A stretch of DNA of 53,610 nucleotides, taken from positions 1 to 53,610 of the forward strand of contig JAGVPT010000159.1 of NCBI GenBank assembly GCA_020052095.1, written 5' to 3'. This DNA comes from Bacteroidota bacterium. Its GTDB lineage: Bacteria; Bacteroidota; Ignavibacteria; UBA10030; UBA8401. Shown in pieces: positions 25,129 through 32,601 of this stretch. Position numbers and translations under genes: made by a program. A model generated the notes under the pieces. The model searched no databases. It had not been told where the DNA came from and saw only the letters and a program-made list of their open reading frames with translations. The number at the start of each line of letters is the position of its first letter. Position 1 is the first letter of the stretch.

Positions 25129-26501
25129 GGTTCTACATGAATATTCACTTCTCGTATACGCGGGAACTCCACCATGATTTTATTCTCCAGAGCGGTTGAG
25201 ATTGCATGGACCTCTTCAAGCGATAGTTGCTTGTCCACAATGGAGTTCATCGATACGCGGTATTTGCCCTTCACTTCAAGAACCGAAAGAATAGTGCATT
25301 CCTTGATGCCGGGGTGTCTGTACGCAAGTTGCAGAATTTCTTCGATCAGTTCCTGCGAGGTTTGGGTAACATCCACGGAGGCGACGACACTTTCCCGGGA
25401 ATCCTCGATGTGCACGATCACCGCGGCAACGTTCGGAATTTCATTCTTAATGCGCGATTCAATCTCGTCGACCATCGTGTGCACATGGACAAATTCCTGC
25501 TGTTGCTCGAACTCAAGCTGAAACTCCACCTGATATTTTCCATCCACCTGAAATGCCTGCACGTCGTGCGCGCGTAATCCGCTCTTCGACATCATGAGTT
25601 TCACTTTATCTACAACAGTTTCGTCAGAGGTCTCCGTCGGCTCAGGATGAATCATGATGTCGGCATTCGGAAGAATCTTGTGAATCGTGTCTTCAACGTT
25701 ATGCACAACCGTGTCCGCCTTTTCAAAAGAGAGTGTCCGCTTGAGATCCAGGGTCAAATCGACGAACGTTTTGGATCCGGAATTCCTAACACGAACATGT
25801 TCGACATTCTGGACTCCCTCCATCGCCACGGCAGCCCGCTTCACTTGTTCTTCGACGCCAAGGGGCGCGCGATCGAGCAGTTCGTTAATCGTTCGTTTGC
25901 CGAGGGAGAGAGACACGAAGATCACGATGATTGCCACAATCAACGCTGCGATGGAATCCGCCACGGGTATTTTCAGCAGGGTCAATACCAATCCGAACAA
26001 CACGACACCGGAACTCCACACGTCGGTGCTGAAGTGAAGCGCATCAGCTTCCAGCGCCTGGCTTCTATACTTGTGGGCGACACGATACAATGCGCGCGAT
26101 CGGGAAACATCGACCACGATCGAGAGAATGATCACAAAGAAACTCCAGAAGTTTACCTCAATCTCGACCGTGTGGTACAGCAGGCGCTTGATAGCTTCGT
26201 TAATGATCCAGAAGCATGTAATAAGAAGAAGAAGCGTTTCGATCAGTGCAGAGAAGCTCTCTATTTTGCCGTGACCATAGAGATGCGTTTTATCCGCGGG
26301 CCTTGCCGAAAATTTGACCGCGAGCAATGTGATGATGGCAGCCAGGAAGTCCAATCCGGAATGTGCTGCTTCCGACAAAATTCCCAAGCTCCCTGTCCAC
26401 ACTCCGACCCAAATTTTTAAACCGGTGATGACAAACGCGGCTGCAACTGAAGAAAGAGCGACCGTCGATTTTTCGTTATCTTGTATTGATGAATAATCCA
26501 T
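25116..26501 (-). CDS. Cation diffusion facilitator (CDF) metal transporter
   Basis: Inner-membrane proton/divalent-metal antiporter of 461 residues. Six helices fill the first 210 residues. The metal site is given by His47/Asp51 (HSGLD) in helix 2 and His156/Asp160 (HFSTD) in helix 5. The His rather than Asp at these positions favours zinc over manganese, judged from family rules. The cytoplasmic part is unusually long (about 250 residues). It contains what look like three consecutive ferredoxin-like ZT_dimer modules with HVRVRNSGSKTFVDL, FVHVHTMVDEIESRI and a third ending HVEPSGS, where ordinary CDFs have one. The ATG at 26501 is preferred to an upstream TTG; no clear ribosome site is visible. 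Confidence 0.92.
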   Translation of the reverse strand: MDYSSIQDNEKSTVALSSVAAAFVITGLKIWVGVWTGSLGILSEAAHSGLDFLAAIITLLAVKFSARPADKTHLYGHGKIESFSALIETLLLLITCFWIINEAIKRLLYHTVEIEVNFWSFFVIILSIVVDVSRSRALYRVAHKYRSQALEADALHFSTDVWSSGVVLFGLVLTLLKIPVADSIAALIVAIIVIFVSLSLGKRTINELLDRAPLGVEEQVKRAAVAMEGVQNVEHVRVRNSGSKTFVDLTLDLKRTLSFEKADTVVHNVEDTIHKILPNADIMIHPEPTETSDETVVDKVKLMMSKSGLRAHDVQAFQVDGKYQVEFQLEFEQQQEFVHVHTMVDEIESRIKNEIPNVAAVIVHIEDSRESVVASVDVTQTSQELIEEILQLAYRHPGIKECTILSVLEVKGKYRVSMNSIVDKQLSLEEVHAISTALENKIMVEFPRIREVNIHVEPSGS

Positions 26502-26519
26502 GAGAATCAAAATAAAGAA

Positions 26520-26543
26520 GGCGCCCCGCCACGGCGGGACGCC
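26520..26543. repeat. GC-rich hairpin upstream of the CDF gene
   Basis: CCCGC (25-29 of the 26500s) pairs with GCGGG (26534-26538) across a CACG loop, and GGCG (26520-26523) pairs with CGCC (26540-26543). It lies 18 nt upstream of the CDF start on the minus strand and could affect translation or be a dispersed repeat. No function is claimed. Confidence 0.4.
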
Positions 26544-26654
26544 CGTTCAGATCAAAATACGATTTGTTTTCACTTGTCGTTGTACGCTGATGCCAAAAAC
26601 TAAAAACGTAGGGGATGCACATCTCCAACAAATCATCCGCTAACAATATTCTCT

Positions 26655-27710
26655 TTAAGCAACAGTCACGTCTTTCGAAAGGTACACATCCTGAATTGCA
26701 TTGAGAATTTGGACGCCTTCGTTCATTGACCGTTGGAACGCTTTGCGCCCGGAGATGAGGCCCATCCCGCCCGCACGCTTATTGATGACGGCTGTGCGAA
26801 CGGCTTCCGCGAGATCGCTCGCACCGGAAGAGGCGCCGCCGGAATTTATCAATCCTGCACGCCCCATGTAGCAATTCGCTACCTGGTAACGCGTTAGGTC
26901 GATGGGATTATCGGTGGTGAGTTTCTCGTAGACCAACTTGTGTGTCTTACCGAAATTGAGCGCGGTGTAGCCGCCGTTATTCTCCGGCAATTTCTGCTTG
27001 ATAATGTCCGCCTCGATCGTGACGCCTAAGTGGTTCGCCTGTCCGGTCAAGTCGGCGGAGACGTGGTAGTCTTTTTCCTTCGTCTTAAATGCATTGTTGC
27101 GCGTGTAACACCACAAAATTGTTCCCATACCAAGCTCGTGCGCGTGCTGGAATGCCTGACTCACTTCCCAGATTTGCCTGCGCGATTCTGCAGAGCCAAA
27201 ATAAATCGTCGCGCCGACTGCAACGGCTCCCATCCAATATGCCTGCTTCACGGTGGCAAAGAGTGTCTGATCGTACGTATTTGGATACGAGAGAATTTCG
27301 TTGTGGTTGATTTTCAGAATGAATGGAATCTTGTGCGCATATTTTCTCGACACGGCTCCCAACACACCGAGGGTTGACGCCACTGCATTTGCGCCCCCTT
27401 CGATGGCGAGTTTCACGATATTTTCGGGGTCGAAGTACGCCGGATTTGGAGCAAAGGATGCACCCGCGGAGTGTTCGATTCCCTGGTCGACGGGAAGAAT
27501 AGAGAGATAGCCTGTCCCCGCCAATCTTCCGTTGTCAAACAACGCCTGCAGACTTTTCAAAACCGGCGTCGGCCGGTCGGATAATGCATAGTTGTTGTCA
27601 ACGTAGTCGGGACCGGGCAGATGAAGCGATTCCTTTGGAATAGTGCTGCATTTGTGGCTGAGAAGCGTCTTTGCATCAGCTCCCAAAAGTTTTTCGAAAT
27701 CTAACGACAT
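26655..27710 (-). CDS. Fructose-bisphosphate aldolase, class I (DhnA/FbaB type)
   Basis: Glycolytic/gluconeogenic aldolase of 351 residues that works through a Schiff base. The product matches the DhnA-type aldolases: [20 protein letters not shown] near residue 68, [26 protein letters not shown] and [10 protein letters not shown], whose first lysine is the probable Schiff-base residue. [21 protein letters not shown] carries the phosphate-binding part. The frame is open more than 100 codons upstream, but those encode low-complexity Glu runs. The ATG at 27710 with GGAG six bases before is clearly the start. The 455-nt upstream region holds a strong stem-loop and a CCT triplet tract. Confidence 0.95.
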   Translation of the reverse strand: MSLDFEKLLGADAKTLLSHKCSTIPKESLHLPGPDYVDNNYALSDRPTPVLKSLQALFDNGRLAGTGYLSILPVDQGIEHSAGASFAPNPAYFDPENIVKLAIEGGANAVASTLGVLGAVSRKYAHKIPFILKINHNEILSYPNTYDQTLFATVKQAYWMGAVAVGATIYFGSAESRRQIWEVSQAFQHAHELGMGTILWCYTRNNAFKTKEKDYHVSADLTGQANHLGVTIEADIIKQKLPENNGGYTALNFGKTHKLVYEKLTTDNPIDLTRYQVANCYMGRAGLINSGGASSGASDLAEAVRTAVINKRAGGMGLISGRKAFQRSMNEGVQILNAIQDVYLSKDVTVA

Positions 27711-28165
27711 AATAATCTCCAATAAAAATGAAGTTTCAGGTTGAGTGTTCACAAAAATATACGAAAGAGTCGTTTGTGTTGCAAGCCCATTTTGGCGGCG
27801 GAGTTGCCGCACACGCACCATCATCGTTCCTCCTCCGGTAGTGTTGTGTTTTGCAGGAGTTGCAACGGTGAACAAGCTATCCGATTGCCGCGAACAATCG
27901 GATAGCTTGAAACTGTACCGCTGTTCCTCCTCCTCCTGTTCCTCCTCCTCCTCCGCATTCCTTGACATTCCCTTTCTTTCTTGATACTTTGCACGCAGAA
28001 GAATTAGAAGCAATACCAAAAATGGGGAGTGCACCTTGAGCGTAACTAGGACGGTCGCGGCAGAGTCGAAGAGCGACCATCAATAGTATTTTTGGGTTAG
28101 CCCCCAGTCAATTCTGTTAAGGTTTGTAATTTTGAAAAGCCTACTCTGTTGCATCGAGTACAATC
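27711..28165. other. 455-nt divergent gap with a strong hairpin and CCT tract
   Basis: This gap separates the minus-strand aldolase from the plus-strand methyltransferase and should hold both promoters. No gene is credible in it. A perfect 14-bp stem, AAGCTATCCGATTG (27874-27887) with CAATCGGATAGCTT (27895-27908), has a 7-nt loop and no U-tract. Just beyond is a run of CCT triplets (about 27924-27957), purine-rich GGAGGA on the minus strand. GGTCGC and GCGACC near 28050-28076 form a further small hairpin. Confidence 0.6.
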
Positions 28166-29344
28166 ATGCCGATCCGCAAGAAAAATATTGTCTTAAAGAA
28201 GAACGAGGAACGGAGGATCCATTCGGGTCATCAATGGGTTTTCAGTAATGAAATCCACGCGGTGAACGGCGCCCCGAAGAGCGGCGATATCGTGGAGATT
28301 TTCCGCCATGATATGAAACGGCTCGGTATCGGCTTCTACAATCCCCACTCACTCATCGCAGTCCGATTTCTTTCCCCCGACGACGAAGAGATCGATTTCA
28401 AATTCTTCGAACGGCGTGTTGAATCAGCCCTCGCTCTCCGAAAGAAATTATATCCAAAATGTGCGGCGTTCCGCATTGTTCACAGCGAAAGTGATTTCCT
28501 CCCCGGCCTTATAATAGACAAATATAACGAGTACCTTTCTGTCCAGACCTTTTCCGCGGGTATGGATTCGAGGCTCACGCTCATCTGCGACGTGCTCGTC
28601 TCCATTTTTTCACCGCGCGGGATCGTTGAACGGAACGAATCCCCCCTGCGATCCCTGGAAGAAATCCCGGCCCGGAAAGGAATCCTTCGTGGAACCGTAG
28701 AGCCGACGATTATTGAGCTTCACGATTTGAAATTCCGGATCGATTTGCTGGAAGGTCAGAAAACGGGATTTTTCCTCGACCAGAGAGAGAACCGGACTTC
28801 TCTTCGTCCGTTTGCCAAGGACGCAACCGTTCTCGATTGTTTCTGCAATGAAGGGGGCTTTGGGCTCTACGCCGCCCACTACGGATCGAAAAGTGTCTCG
28901 GGGGTGGACAGTTCGGAATTCGCCATTGAGAAATCGAAAGTAAACGCCACGCTCAATAACCTGCGCAACATTTCATTCCAGTGCGCCGATGTATTTGAAA
29001 CTCTTTCATCCGAGATTAAGCAGAATAGGAAGTACGACATTGTCGTCCTCGATCCCCCCTCATTTACCAAAAACAAGAAAACAGTGGCAACCGCCACGAA
29101 AGGATACAAGGAACTGAACACCAATGCGTTGAAAATTATGAATAGCGGCGGCGTCCTTGCCACCGCCTCCTGCTCGCATCACATATCGGAAGAGACTTTT
29201 TTAAGCATTATTAACGACAGTGCTGTCAAAGCAGAACGAAAAATCAGGTTGTTGGATTTCGGGGGCGCTGCGCCTGACCACCCGGTGTTATCATCAATGC
29301 CGGAAACAAAATATTTAAAGTTTGCCCTGATTGGGGTTGAATAG
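28166..29344 (+). CDS. RlmI-type 23S rRNA methyltransferase
   Basis: SAM-dependent RNA methyltransferase of 392 residues, close to RlmI (396). An N-terminal PUA-like domain (HSGHQWVFSNEI, GDIVEIFRHD) and a linker precede a Rossmann domain with GQKTGFFLDQRENR, VLDCFCNEGGFGLYAA (SAM site) and VVLDPPSF. The catalytic cysteine is probably the one in ATASCSHHIS. RlmI methylates C5 of a cytosine in 23S rRNA. This homologue is assigned by architecture, so the exact base is inferred. The next gene (T9SS propeller) starts 46 nt downstream but is unrelated. Confidence 0.9.
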   Translation: MPIRKKNIVLKKNEERRIHSGHQWVFSNEIHAVNGAPKSGDIVEIFRHDMKRLGIGFYNPHSLIAVRFLSPDDEEIDFKFFERRVESALALRKKLYPKCAAFRIVHSESDFLPGLIIDKYNEYLSVQTFSAGMDSRLTLICDVLVSIFSPRGIVERNESPLRSLEEIPARKGILRGTVEPTIIELHDLKFRIDLLEGQKTGFFLDQRENRTSLRPFAKDATVLDCFCNEGGFGLYAAHYGSKSVSGVDSSEFAIEKSKVNATLNNLRNISFQCADVFETLSSEIKQNRKYDIVVLDPPSFTKNKKTVATATKGYKELNTNALKIMNSGGVLATASCSHHISEETFLSIINDSAVKAERKIRLLDFGGAAPDHPVLSSMPETKYLKFALIGVE

Positions 29345-29390
29345 TAGGTAGTTACAATAGTCTTTCACTATTTCACGAAAGAAGCAATAG

Positions 29391-31544
29391 ATGAAATACA
29401 TTTTCCGACCTGTCCGCTGGGGCGGATTTCTTTTTGTCGTGTTCTGCCTATTCACCACTACGAGTTCATTGCATGCTCAATGGATCCAAACCAACGGCCC
29501 CTACGGCGGCTACGTTCGTGCTTTTGCCGTCTCCACCAACGGGGCAAGCGGCACGAATACCTTTGCCGGGGCTACTTTCAACGGCGGCGTCTTTCTTTCC
29601 ACCAACAACGGTCTAAGCTGGACTGAGGTCGATACCGGCATGACGAACACTAATGTCAATGCTCTTGCCGTCTCCGGCACAAATCTCGTCGCAGGGACTT
29701 CAGACGGCGTCCTTTTTTCCTCCAACAACGGCACAAGCTGGCGTGCAATCGATACCGGCTTGGTGAACACTGTTGTGTTTTCTCTTACTGTCTCCGGCAC
29801 AAATCTCTTTGCCGGGACTTCTGACGGCGTCTTTCTCTCCACCAACAACGGCGTAAGCTGGAGTGCAGCGAGTACCGGTTTGACGAACACTAATGCCATT
29901 GCCCTTGCTGTCAAGGGCACGAATCTTTTTGCAGGGACTTATGATGGCGTCTTTCTTTCTGTCAACAACGGCACAAGCTGGAGTGCAGTCAATACAGGCT
30001 TGACGAACACCAATGTCGATGCTTTTGCAGTCTCCGGCACGAATCTCTTCGCCGGAAGTGATGGTGGCGGTGTCTTTCTTTCCACCAACAACGGCACAAG
30101 CTGGAGTGCAGCGAGTAGCGGCTTGACGAGCACTAACGTCTACGCTCTTGCTGTCTCCCCCAACGGGGCAGGCGGCACGAATCTCTTTGCCGGGACCTAC
30201 GGCGGCGTCTTTCTTTCCACCAACAACGGCACGAGCTGGACACAAACCGACTTGACGACAATTGTCCGTGCTCTTGCCTTCTCCGGCATGAATTTGTTAA
30301 GTGGGATGCATGGCGGTGGAGTCTTTCTTTCCACCAACAACGGCACAAGCTGGACACAAACCGGCTTAACGAAGACTGATGTCACGGCTCTTGCCGTATC
30401 CGGCACGAATCTCTTTGCGGGGACTTTAACCGGCGGCGTCTCTCTTTCCACCAACAACGGCATAAGCTGGAGACAAACCGGTGTGATGAACGGTAATGTC
30501 TACGCTCTTGCCGTCTCCAGCACGAACCTTTTTGCCGGAACTTTTGGCGGAGCCTATCGTTCAAGCGACAACGGTACAAACTGGACTTGGGTTAGTACCG
30601 GCTTGACGAACACTCATGTCCGTGCTTTTGCCGTCTCCCCCGACGGGGCAGGCGGCACGAATCTCTTTGCCGGGACTTTTGACAATGTCTTTCTTTCCAA
30701 CAACGACGGCACAAGCTGGACTGCAACCAACTTGCAGGGCGCATATGTTAATGCTCTTGCCATCTCCAGTACGAATCTCTTTGCGGGGATCACCTTTGGC
30801 GTCTATCTTTCCACTGACAACGGCACAAGCTGGAATGCGATGAGTACCGGCTTGACAAACACTTATGTGACGGCTCTTGCCGTCTCCGGCACGAATCTCT
30901 TTGCCGGGACTTTTGGCGGTGGCGTCTTTCGTTCCACCAACAAAGGCTCAAGCTGGACTGCAGTCAATACCGGCTTGACGGACAAAACTGTCCAAACCCT
31001 TGCTGTCTCCGGCACGAATCTTTTTGCCGGAACTTATGACGGCGTTTTTCTTTCCACCAACGACGGCAGCAACTGGACTGCGGTCAATACCGGCTTGACG
31101 GACAAAACTGTCCAGACCCTTGCCGTCTCCGGCACGAATCTCTTTGCCGGGACTTATGAAAGCGGTGTCTGGAGACGACCGTTGTCGGAAATATTAACCT
31201 CAGTGCCCGCGGAAGGCGGGTCGACCGACTTGCCGACCCATTTCAGTCTTGAGCAGAATTATCCGAACCCGTTTAATCCGACAACACATTTACGATTTAC
31301 GATTGCAGATTTACGATTTGTTACGCTGGCGGTCTTCGATCTGGTCGGGCGGCAAGTGGCAACGCTGGTGAAGGAAGAGATGAATCCGGGAAGTTATGAA
31401 GTAACTTTTGATGGGACCGGTTTGGCGAGCGGCATCTATTTCTACCGTTTTGTGGCGAATGCATCTTCCAAGGGAATCCCTTTGGGACATTCAGGACAGG
31501 CTGGCTCATTCACCGAGAGTAAGAAGCTTCTTTTGCTCAGATGA
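29391..31544 (+). CDS. Secreted 14-repeat beta-propeller protein with type IX sorting domain
   Basis: A 717-residue surface or secreted protein. After a signal peptide (FLFVVFCLFTTTSSLHAQ) come 14 consecutive repeats of about 39 residues, consensus ALAVSGTNLFAGTYDGVFL followed by STNNGTSWSAVNTGLTNTN. The last repeat is partial. The SxNNGxSW element is the BNR/sortilin-like Asp-box variant, and 14 units fit two seven-bladed propellers. The DNA repeats are also close (about 117 nt), so copy number can change by recombination. The C-terminus is a type A T9SS domain (FSLEQNYPNPFNP, AVFDLVGRQVATL, KKLLLLR). Two oddities lie in that domain: an in-frame heptamer array at 31288 and a palindrome-derived insertion KGIPLGHSGQAG near residue 695. 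Substrate and role are unknown. Confidence 0.88.
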   Translation: MKYIFRPVRWGGFLFVVFCLFTTTSSLHAQWIQTNGPYGGYVRAFAVSTNGASGTNTFAGATFNGGVFLSTNNGLSWTEVDTGMTNTNVNALAVSGTNLVAGTSDGVLFSSNNGTSWRAIDTGLVNTVVFSLTVSGTNLFAGTSDGVFLSTNNGVSWSAASTGLTNTNAIALAVKGTNLFAGTYDGVFLSVNNGTSWSAVNTGLTNTNVDAFAVSGTNLFAGSDGGGVFLSTNNGTSWSAASSGLTSTNVYALAVSPNGAGGTNLFAGTYGGVFLSTNNGTSWTQTDLTTIVRALAFSGMNLLSGMHGGGVFLSTNNGTSWTQTGLTKTDVTALAVSGTNLFAGTLTGGVSLSTNNGISWRQTGVMNGNVYALAVSSTNLFAGTFGGAYRSSDNGTNWTWVSTGLTNTHVRAFAVSPDGAGGTNLFAGTFDNVFLSNNDGTSWTATNLQGAYVNALAISSTNLFAGITFGVYLSTDNGTSWNAMSTGLTNTYVTALAVSGTNLFAGTFGGGVFRSTNKGSSWTAVNTGLTDKTVQTLAVSGTNLFAGTYDGVFLSTNDGSNWTAVNTGLTDKTVQTLAVSGTNLFAGTYESGVWRRPLSEILTSVPAEGGSTDLPTHFSLEQNYPNPFNPTTHLRFTIADLRFVTLAVFDLVGRQVATLVKEEMNPGSYEVTFDGTGLASGIYFYRFVANASSKGIPLGHSGQAGSFTESKKLLLLR
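31288..31322 (+). repeat. Heptamer array inside the second sorting-domain coding sequence
   Basis: ATTTACG, ATTTACG, ATTGCAG, ATTTACG and ATTTGTT lie seven bases after the NPFNP codons and encode LRFTIADLRFV. It has the same number of units and nearly the same position as the array at 9289-9323 but different words, and matches the ATTTACG array at 12956. Confidence 0.85.
31466..31487 (+). repeat. TCCCAAAGGGA-family palindrome inserted in a gene
   Basis: TTCCAAGGGAATCCCTTTGG (first 20 bases) is a near-palindrome of the family found intact at 38697-38718 and in variant form at 41403 and 41495. Here it is translated within the sorting domain as part of SSKGIPLGH, where comparable domains pass directly from the FYR strand to the FTESKK strand. 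Confidence 0.75.
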
Positions 31545-31563
31545 CAGGCAATTGCAACTATCA

Positions 31564-31705
31564 CGGCAAACAACGACGCTCCTTCTTTTTGATAAGGATT
31601 TGCGCCAGAGGCGCATCCGCCTTCGGCGGATTGTAGTCGCACAACACTTTTGATCGCGATAAAATGAGTCATTAATAGCTCGCAAAAGTGCTGCGTTGTT
31701 TGCCG
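31564..31705. repeat. 142-nt nested inverted-repeat element
   Basis: CGGCAAACAACG (31564-31575) is perfectly complementary to CGTTGTTTGCCG (31694-31705). Inside are CACTTTTG (31645-31652) with CAAAAGTG (31683-31690), and two tight hairpins, TGCGCC-aga-GGCGCA and ATCCGCC-ttc-GGCGGAT, around 31610-31634. It fills the gap before the outer-membrane barrel gene. Confidence 0.7.
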
Positions 31706-31771
31706 AGACAGTAGATGAAACTATTCTATTTTGATTTTGTTTTAAGAGAAGGATCAACTGCAGGAGTGAGC

Positions 31772-32509
31772 ATGAAAATCAATATCTTCCCGTCGATGCG
31801 CTGGTCATTAGCTTCGCTTTTTCTCGTGTCTACGGTCTCTTTATCGCAGGACTTTTTTGCCGGAAAGCCGGCATTTTCCCCCGCGCAAAACGATACAAAT
31901 ATTGTCTTTGAATCTCCTAACAAGAATTTTGCGAGCTCTGCAAAGACATCGTCGCTGCTCGACGCATGGGGTCTGGACATCCTGATTTCCAACAATGGTT
32001 TTGGCCTTGGTGGTTTTTATCGTCATCAGTACACGAACGAATTATTCGGTACGGTAACGTTCGCTATTTCCGACGCGAAAGATGACAACGAGGTTGAATA
32101 TGTTACCTATTATGGACAGACAATTGTTCCCGGCAAGATAAACAGGTTTCTCCTGATTCCGCTTGACTTCGGCATGCAGTACCGTCTCTTCGCCGACGAC
32201 ATCCTCGATAATTTCCGTCCCTATATCAATGGCGCCATCGGGCCAACGCTGGTGTTCGCTTCGCCATACGAGCGGGAATTCTTCAACAGTCTCGGATACG
32301 GGCAGGCGCACTATACCGTTGGCGGGTATATCGGATTCGGGGCATTCTTCGGTTCCGATAAGGAGAGTCTCTCCGGAATCAATATCCGCTACTACTTCGT
32401 GCCGTTTAAGAAAGGGATCGACAGCATGGTGAACGGTTACGGCGGAATTGATACGAAAAAGGATTTTGGAGGATTTTTTATTACACTGAATTTCGGTTCG
32501 GTGTTTTAA
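31772..32509 (+). CDS. Outer-membrane beta-barrel protein of unknown function
   Basis: A 245-residue exported protein. A signal peptide (FPSMRWSLASLFLVSTVSLS) is followed by alternating hydrophobic strands rich in Gly, Tyr and Phe (GFGLGGFYRHQY, RFLLIPLDFGMQYRLF, YTVGGYIGFGAFFG). It ends in FFITLNFGSVF, the terminal aromatic typical of outer-membrane barrels. No specific family is recognised. The frame is open 19 codons further up, but AGGAG lies six bases before the ATG at 31772, which fixes the start. A hairpin without a U-tract follows at 32517-32549. It is convergent with uvrA. Confidence 0.82.
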   Translation: MKINIFPSMRWSLASLFLVSTVSLSQDFFAGKPAFSPAQNDTNIVFESPNKNFASSAKTSSLLDAWGLDILISNNGFGLGGFYRHQYTNELFGTVTFAISDAKDDNEVEYVTYYGQTIVPGKINRFLLIPLDFGMQYRLFADDILDNFRPYINGAIGPTLVFASPYEREFFNSLGYGQAHYTVGGYIGFGAFFGSDKESLSGINIRYYFVPFKKGIDSMVNGYGGIDTKKDFGGFFITLNFGSVF

Positions 32510-32516
32510 GAAGTGC

Positions 32517-32549
32517 AGGAGCAGGATGATTATGAAATATCCTGCTCCT
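32517..32549. terminator. Hairpin between convergent genes, possible terminator
   Basis: AGGAGCAGGAT (32517-32527) and ATCCTGCTCCT (32539-32549) form an 11-bp stem with an 11-nt loop, eight bases after the barrel stop. There is no U-tract on either side, so termination is possible but unproven. Confidence 0.4.
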
Positions 32550-32601
32550 CATTGTACGGAGGCAACGTTGACCGGCATTTCAGAGGCTTCGGACACCTTT
32601 T

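Noticed and set aside
25647-26420. Plus-strand open frame of 257 codons opposite the CDF transporter
   Set aside because: It is antisense to conserved transporter motifs, and its composition is charged and irregular without domains.
29510-31100. Regularly spaced DNA repeats that could suggest a CRISPR array
   Set aside because: The period is about 117 nt and the repeats encode one continuous beta-propeller protein. There are no spacers of CRISPR type and no cas genes.
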